Of a stretch of DNA of 64,000 bases, positions 59,225-64,000 are shown one piece after another. Position 1 is the first letter of the stretch; each line of letters opens with the position of its first letter. The notes beneath the pieces were generated by a model. That model ran no database searches. It saw only the letters and a list, made by a program, of their open reading frames with translations, and was not told the origin of the DNA. Made by a program: the position numbers and the translations under genes. Location: NCBI RefSeq assembly GCF_009669305.1, contig NZ_SADB01000001.1, positions 248,001 through 312,000 on the forward strand. The letters are read 5' to 3'. Source of the stretch: Ancylomarina sp. 16SWW S1-10-2 (GTDB lineage Bacteria > Bacteroidota > Bacteroidia > Bacteroidales > Marinifilaceae).

Positions 59225-59986
59225 ATGGCAGATAAAATTTTAAAGGAACTAACGTTAAAGATTTGGCGCCAAAAAGATGCTCAATCTAAAGGGAAATTCG
59301 AGTCCTATCAAATCAACAACATTTCTGGTGGAACTTCATTTCTTGAAATGCTCGACATCTTAAATGAAGAGCTAATAAGCAAAGGAACAGAACCTGTCGC
59401 TTTTGATCACGATTGTCGTGAAGGTATCTGTGGAATGTGTAGTATGTTCATTGATGGACGTGCTCATGGACCAGATGATGATATTACAACATGTCAATTA
59501 CACATGCGTAAATTCGAAGATGGAGCAACCATTACTATTGAACCTTGGAGAGCTGGAGCATTTCCAGTAATCAAAGACTTAATGGTAGATCGTACTGCAT
59601 TCGAAAAAATTCTTCAAGCAGGAGGTTATATTTCAGTAAACACTGGTGGTGTACCTGATGGTAACGCTATTCCAATTTCTCAGGATGATGCTGAAGAAGC
59701 AATGGATGCTGCAGCTTGTATTGGTTGTGGTGCTTGTGTTGCAACTTGTAAAAACTCATCGGCAATGTTGTTCGTTTCTGCTAAGGTATCTCACCTTGCA
59801 AAACTTCCTCAAGGTCGTGTTGAAGCTACTCGTCGTGCTAAAAGCATGGTAGCTAAAATGGATGAATTAGGTTTTGGTAACTGTACTAATACAGGTGCTT
59901 GCCAGGTAGAATGTCCTAAGGGAATTTCTATTGCAAACATTGCTCGTTTGAACCGTGAATTCTTAAGTGCTACTATTAAGGAGTAA
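59225..59986 (+). CDS. sdhB: Succinate dehydrogenase/fumarate reductase iron-sulfur subunit
   Basis: 253 residues with three clusters. The N-terminal 2Fe-2S site has [15 protein letters not shown] and a later Cys in TTCQLHM. The 4Fe-4S site is [13 protein letters not shown], and the 3Fe-4S region [14 protein letters not shown] completes the chain to the membrane. It is the last gene of the operon. Its stop overlaps the 3' end of the convergent rlpA-like gene by about 11 bases. Confidence 0.96.
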   Translation: MADKILKELTLKIWRQKDAQSKGKFESYQINNISGGTSFLEMLDILNEELISKGTEPVAFDHDCREGICGMCSMFIDGRAHGPDDDITTCQLHMRKFEDGATITIEPWRAGAFPVIKDLMVDRTAFEKILQAGGYISVNTGGVPDGNAIPISQDDAEEAMDAAACIGCGACVATCKNSSAMLFVSAKVSHLAKLPQGRVEATRRAKSMVAKMDELGFGNCTNTGACQVECPKGISIANIARLNREFLSATIKE

Positions 59987-60440
59987 TTAGATTAAAATCT
60001 AGATATGAAGAGCGTTGCCTTAGGGGAACGCTCTTTCTCTTTATAAAAACACCAAAAGGATAAATCATTAATTCTCTCTTTTCAACAATTCTAATTTCCA
60101 CATTAAAAACCCCCTTATCAAGGTCACCTATAGCTTCTGCTCCCGCTTTAGACAAATCAATAACTCTTCCTTTAACATACGGTCCACGATCATTTATTCT
60201 AAGGTATACCGATTTCATATTATCTATATTAGTTACTTGAACCCAAGTATCAAAAGGCAAAGTTCTATGCGCTGCTGTGTAGTCTTCTTGAGAGAAAAAC
60301 TCGCCATTAGACGTTATTCTCCCATCAAACCAATCAGCATAGAAAGAGGCCTTCCCTTTTATTACAGGTGGTAAGGAATTTTGACCGAACAAACTACTAC
60401 TCCAAAGAAAAAACAAGACTAATGACACAAGTATCTTCAT
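59976..60440 (-). CDS. rlpA: RlpA-like septal ring lytic transglycosylase
   Basis: 154 residues: a signal peptide (to ~SLFGQ), then a double-psi beta-barrel with [57 protein letters not shown]. These include the Glu and Asp that form the active site in RlpA, which cuts glycan strands lacking stem peptides. There is no SPOR domain. The last ~18 codons run through the inverted repeat that terminates the sdh operon and overlap the 3' end of sdhB, so the tail is probably not conserved. Confidence 0.9.
   Translation of the reverse strand: MKILVSLVLFFLWSSSLFGQNSLPPVIKGKASFYADWFDGRITSNGEFFSQEDYTAAHRTLPFDTWVQVTNIDNMKSVYLRINDRGPYVKGRVIDLSKAGAEAIGDLDKGVFNVEIRIVEKRELMIYPFGVFIKRKSVPLRQRSSYLDFNLITP
60008..60041 (+). 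terminator. Intrinsic terminator of the sdh operon, inside the rlpA coding region
   Basis: AGAGCGTT-N10-AACGCTCT followed by a U-rich run on +. The same bases encode part of the C-terminal tail of the minus-strand rlpA-like gene. Confidence 0.7.
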
Positions 60441-60488
60441 ATTCTAAATATAAGTAAAGCTTTAAAACCTATTACAAATCCTTGAATA

Positions 60489-60518
60489 AAAAAAGCCTGA
60501 CTTAAAAGTCAGACTTTG
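60489..60518 (-). terminator. Intrinsic terminator after the acidic lipoprotein gene
   Basis: On the minus strand AAAGTCTGACTT...AAGTCAGGCTTT is followed by TTTTATTC, 20 bases past the stop at 60538. Confidence 0.75.
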
Positions 60519-60537
60519 TATTTTGAATTAAATCTTT

Positions 60538-61638
60538 TTAATCTTCACTATCAACGCTAGAATTAGTATTATATACTTCAAGAGCAACTTTATCAACAAT
60601 ATGTTTTACAAATTTAATATCGTACATTGAAGTAAATATTTCATCCATTAAATCTAGGGTATCATCAGAAATAAAATCAGATAATTGTATAATATCACCA
60701 TTTGCAAAGGTTATTTTCACATCAATTGCTTTTCTGCAGAATCCATAGTCCCCTTCATCAGAATTTTGATCAAGCTGAACAATTTGTATTAAAGTACCTT
60801 CTTCTAATTCACCATTTCGATAAACCCTATAAGTTTCCAATTCTGAGTTTAAAACAATCTTAATATTCCCTAAGGTAATAGCATATTCCAATTCACCTTC
60901 ATCATCTTCAGAACTGGTCAAATCAACTTCCTCTTTGTATATAATTTCGTCACCTTTTTTTAGACTAAATTCGTAAGAAGCCGTTTTTCCTATTCCAAAT
61001 TCAGCACTCACGGAATAACCATTAGCAAAAACAAATTCAGATTTATAATCGATAGGCATATCTAGTAAAATAGACCATGCTATATACAGTTCACCTACAT
61101 ATTCAGTATCAACATCAATTTTCGAATCCAATACATAATTAAATCCGACACCTGAATACGAATAATTATAATCAGAAGTTGTAATCACAAAATCATTCTT
61201 ATACTCAGCATCCTCATTTTCATAAAGTTTAGATGGATGCATTGCTATTTCCTTTGGCAACTGTAAAATAAAATTTTCAGAATCACCAACTTTATTAAAC
61301 CATTTATGAGAATTTGATTTAATTGATGATTGTTCATCATTCACAGCATGTACATAGTCATAAATGCCTTTAATATCATCAAGAGTAATGCTCATTTCAA
61401 TTTTTGAGTCATTACTGCTTTTTAGCGTTTCACTATCATCAACAGTGATAATCTTAAAACCTTCCGATTCGGAGATATCAAGAACTGCATCAGATAGAGC
61501 ATTTGCTTTAACCTCCATTAATTGAACTAAAGTTAGATCCTCTTCTAAATTATTATCTGAACTATCAGAGCAACTCCATAATATTGCTGAGAACAACAAT
61601 ATTATTCCAAAACTAAAAACACTTTTTTTCATATTCAT
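60538..61638 (-). CDS. Acidic lipoprotein of unknown function
   Basis: 366 residues; the initiator may be Met1 or the Met at residue 3 (61632, MKKSVFSF). The lipoprotein signal ends at LFSAILWSCS, Cys23. The mature protein is strongly acidic (a run of Asp/Glu-rich segments, ending SVDSED) with beta-prone stretches. No domain was recognised. It is flanked by its own terminator and no clear partner genes, so the role is open. A surface-exposed outer-membrane lipoprotein is plausible, because Ser-Asp-Ser-Ser-Asp follows the Cys. Confidence 0.8.
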   Translation of the reverse strand: MNMKKSVFSFGIILLFSAILWSCSDSSDNNLEEDLTLVQLMEVKANALSDAVLDISESEGFKIITVDDSETLKSSNDSKIEMSITLDDIKGIYDYVHAVNDEQSSIKSNSHKWFNKVGDSENFILQLPKEIAMHPSKLYENEDAEYKNDFVITTSDYNYSYSGVGFNYVLDSKIDVDTEYVGELYIAWSILLDMPIDYKSEFVFANGYSVSAEFGIGKTASYEFSLKKGDEIIYKEEVDLTSSEDDEGELEYAITLGNIKIVLNSELETYRVYRNGELEEGTLIQIVQLDQNSDEGDYGFCRKAIDVKITFANGDIIQLSDFISDDTLDLMDEIFTSMYDIKFVKHIVDKVALEVYNTNSSVDSED

Positions 61639-61729
61639 AGGGTAATTTATTACAACCTATAAGTATTATCTTACTACACCCACAGATTAAGGTTAATACT
61701 ATTTTTCATCGCCATTCCAAAGAAGCGAT

Positions 61730-61969
61730 ATGAAACAACAACAAAGTGCATACCAGTATTTAACAATACTTTTGAATTATTGTATCAAACACTCAATAAG
61801 AGCTTTAATCCCAAGCATTCGACTCTATAAGTTACAAAAAAAAGATATCTTAACCTCTAAAATTTATAAAATTGTATGTGTAGAATTGGGCATACCGTGT
61901 AGAATTATTCCCCAAATTCAAAAACTCAAATATCTTAATAAGCTCTTGAAAATTGTTTTAGAAAATTAA
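61730..61969 (+). CDS. Possible small basic protein, unconfirmed
   Basis: A 79-codon ORF, basic (many Lys/Arg), beginning MKQQQSAYQYLTILLNYCIK. It fills part of a 500-base gap between two convergent or outward units and is not antisense to a known gene. No homology or promoter is recognised. It may be chance in A/T-rich DNA. Confidence 0.3.
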   Translation: MKQQQSAYQYLTILLNYCIKHSIRALIPSIRLYKLQKKDILTSKIYKIVCVELGIPCRIIPQIQKLKYLNKLLKIVLEN

Positions 61970-62093
61970 AATTTCAGAAAAACGAGTAAACAAGTCGGAT
62001 AAAAGAAATTAATAATCAGAAGGTCAGGTTGAAATACAAGGATGTTATAAATAACACAAAAGTTACATTTAAAACTTAAATTCAGGTTACTAA

Positions 62094-62127
62094 AAAAACC
62101 ACCTTAACTGTCATTAAGGTGGTTTCC
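62094..62127 (-). terminator. Intrinsic terminator after the GAPDH gene
   Basis: AAACCACCTTAA-N6-TTAAGGTGGTTT perfect 12-base arms (62096-62125), followed on the minus strand by TTTTAG, 25 bases past the stop. Confidence 0.88.
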
Positions 62128-62149
62128 CAATATGGTAAAATCAAATTGA

Positions 62150-63580
62150 TTAATAATTCTGTGCTAATCGTACTTTGGCAATATGTTTAGCAAGACGCAT
62201 AACTTGTCGTGAATAACCATATTCATTATCATACCAAACATATAATACAATATTATGACCATCGGCTGAAGCTAAAGTTGCTTTACTATCAACAATAGCA
62301 GGACTTGATTTACCAATAATATCGCTAGAGACTAATTCGCTTGAATAAGAATATTCTATTTCATCAACTAAATCACCTCTCAAACAAGCTTCTTCGAGCG
62401 TTTTATTAATGGTTTCAACATCTACTTTCGTTTTTAATGTTAACATTAAAATAGCTAATGATGCATTAGGCGTTGGTATACGAACAGCATTGGCAGTCAA
62501 TTTCCCCTTTAAACTAGGAATAACTTTAGCTGCAGCTTTACTTGCACCAGTTTCTGTTAATACCATATTAATAGGAGCAGAACGTCCACGTCTTGTTTTA
62601 CGGTGAAAATTATCTAATAGATTTTGGTCGTTTGTATAAGAGTGAATGGTTTCTAAATGCCCTTTTTCAATCTCGAAATTATTTTCAATAACATAAAGAG
62701 GAGGAACAATAGCATTAGTAGTACACGAAGCAGCAGAGAATATCTTATGCGTATCTACGTCAAACTCATTTTGATTCACACCAAAAACGATATTTGGTAT
62801 ATTACCTTTCCCAGGAGCTGTAAGTAAAACTTTATCGATACCATTGGCTTCGAGGTGCTGAGATAAACCTGCTTCATCTCTCCAAACACCCGTATTATCA
62901 ATAAGTAATGCATTATCGATACCGTATTTCGTATAATCAATATCAGAAGGTGAATTCGATGCAATCATATGAACTTCTTGTCCATTTATAGAAATGCTCT
63001 TTTTATCTAGATTTGCAATAATTACGCTGTCAAAAACACCATGAACAGAATCTGTTTCTAATAAGGAAATCCGTTTCAGAATTTCTAAATCAGAATTTCC
63101 TCTAGTAACAATAGCCTTTAACTTTAATTGCTCACCTCTACCAGATTGTCTAATAAGTTCGCGAGCAACAATTCGTCCAATACGCCCAAAGCCATATAAA
63201 ACAACATCTTTCGAATCGAAGGAGTTGTGATCTTCACCCATAAATGATGCTAGCTGTTCTTGCAAAAACTCAGTAATACTTGTGTAATTATTACGATTAT
63301 CGCACCATTCTTTAGTCAGTTTTCCAATATCAATTCTTGACCTTACAATATTAAGTTTCAAGATTGCTTTGGCAACTTCAAGAGTATTCTCAATATCAAC
63401 AGTCGTTCCAATGATATTTTTACCATAATCATGAAAAGATAAGATTTTTGTAGGGCTCTGGTTAACAAGCTTCTTTCTAAATAAAAGCAAGTCAACAGAA
63501 TTATTAAACCATAAGTGCCCTGCTGTTGAGGCTAATTCATAAGCCAATTTTTCATCCTTAATCCAGTGCTGTAAATTCAT
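62150..63580 (-). CDS. gap: Glyceraldehyde-3-phosphate dehydrogenase, long form with ~125-residue N-terminal extension
   Basis: 476 residues from ATG 63580; the promoter at 63607-63637 excludes the upstream TTG-like start. Residues ~1-120 are an extra helical domain with no GAPDH motif. The NAD domain begins at VVLYGFGRIGRIVAREL (~127). The catalytic Cys is in SAASCTTNAIVPPL (~286), with the partner His in the following HSYTNDQNLLD block and GRSAPINMVLTETGASKAA. The C-terminus has YDNEYGYSRQVMRLAKHI. Long GAPDHs of this size occur in marine bacteria. The NAD or NADP preference was not determined. Confidence 0.94.
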   Translation of the reverse strand: MNLQHWIKDEKLAYELASTAGHLWFNNSVDLLLFRKKLVNQSPTKILSFHDYGKNIIGTTVDIENTLEVAKAILKLNIVRSRIDIGKLTKEWCDNRNNYTSITEFLQEQLASFMGEDHNSFDSKDVVLYGFGRIGRIVARELIRQSGRGEQLKLKAIVTRGNSDLEILKRISLLETDSVHGVFDSVIIANLDKKSISINGQEVHMIASNSPSDIDYTKYGIDNALLIDNTGVWRDEAGLSQHLEANGIDKVLLTAPGKGNIPNIVFGVNQNEFDVDTHKIFSAASCTTNAIVPPLYVIENNFEIEKGHLETIHSYTNDQNLLDNFHRKTRRGRSAPINMVLTETGASKAAAKVIPSLKGKLTANAVRIPTPNASLAILMLTLKTKVDVETINKTLEEACLRGDLVDEIEYSYSSELVSSDIIGKSSPAIVDSKATLASADGHNIVLYVWYDNEYGYSRQVMRLAKHIAKVRLAQNY

Positions 63581-63606
63581 TTGATATTTTTTTTTAAAAA
63601 TATACA

Positions 63607-63637
63607 CAAACTTATAACATAAATATCTTTCTGCAAA
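63607..63637 (-). promoter_or_regulatory. Promoter of the GAPDH gene
   Basis: On the minus strand TTTG (63637-63634), 19 bases, TAAGTTTG (63614-63607): an exact Bacteroidota consensus. Transcription would start near 63600, so the CDS must begin downstream of that point. Confidence 0.75.
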
Positions 63638-64000
63638 CGATTGCGAATTAAATTCAATTAGTAAATGAAAATTTATATTTCACTTTAAGGAATCTTAAAC
63701 TTATCGAAGTAGATACCTAGATAACGCCCCTCACAAATAAAACTCTAAACGGCTGCAAGAGCTAAGAAAACGACTTTTTATTCAATGCTCGATCTCGATA
63801 AGCACATAAGAAGATTCTAATATTACAGATCTTATTTTAGATTTATTGGGCAAGTAAGACGAATTAATAAAAGAAGTCCACAAGTTTAGAATCTAAGATT
63901 ATATTATTATTTCATTAAGGATGATCTTATAGTTGATATTTACATGGACAGTGAGTTCAGCTGAAATTAGTCAAGTATTTATATCTTAAAAAATGGGAAA
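63638..64000. other. Right-end intergenic region
   Basis: About 360 bases with no ORF of note and no recognised RNA or repeat. A gene starting beyond the window edge is possible. Confidence 0.4.

Overview
The window is a stretch of low-G+C chromosome from a member of the Bacteroidota, most likely a marine Bacteroidales or Marinifilaceae-type bacterium. The evidence is: promoters of the Bacteroidota type (TTTG, 19-21 bases, TAnnTTTG) at several loci; a GldA/GldF/GldG-like ABC cluster; a TonB receptor with a carboxypeptidase-regulatory-like N-domain; an aspartokinase ACT module of the flavobacterial type; and a DUF5020 protein. The species assignment is inference. No rRNA, tRNA, CRISPR array, transposase or phage gene was found.

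Layout. 1-8.5 kb: 3' part of priA, a hexose-6-phosphate mutarotase-like gene, an SDR epimerase lacking its catalytic Tyr, a Fe-S APS/PAPS reductase, a three-gene Gld-like ABC exporter and a HAD phosphatase. 8.5-12.5 kb: a complete riboflavin operon ribD-ribE-ribBA-ribH read leftward from an FMN riboswitch with its own terminator. Gene order and RibH sequence look Firmicutes-like. 12.6-16.5 kb: polyprenol-phosphate mannosyltransferase, dihydroorotase, a lipoprotein and a 2-hydroxyacid dehydrogenase. 16.5-18.6 kb: an accessory patch with a dGTPase-like HD gene between perfect inverted repeats resembling integron core sites, and a decayed DUF559 endonuclease fragment between CCCCTAAAGGGG-type repeats.

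18.6-28.1 kb is a large methionine operon read leftward: metY, metX, homoserine dehydrogenase, a detached aspartokinase ACT module, metH, metF. A textbook promoter, a SAM-I riboswitch and a short ORF ending in a Met-rich tail precede it, suggesting double control by SAM and by charged Met-tRNA. 28.3-38 kb: GNAT acetyltransferase, tricorn-like protease, shikimate kinase and topoisomerase IV (parC, parE). 38-44.6 kb: TrkH and an iron-uptake-like pair (TonB receptor and PepSY protein) lying between a decayed partial copy and an intact copy of the same PAP2 phosphatase gene.

44.8-64 kb is mostly housekeeping: obgE, adk, hpt, purE, an outer-membrane gene pair, a thioesterase, a HAD phosphatase, a DUF5020 protein, an NCS2 purine permease, an alpha/beta hydrolase, the succinate dehydrogenase/fumarate reductase operon, RlpA, an acidic lipoprotein and a long-form GAPDH. 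The most interesting signals are the methionine leader, the isolated ACT module, the cassette-like dGTPase unit and the PAP2 duplication around the iron genes.
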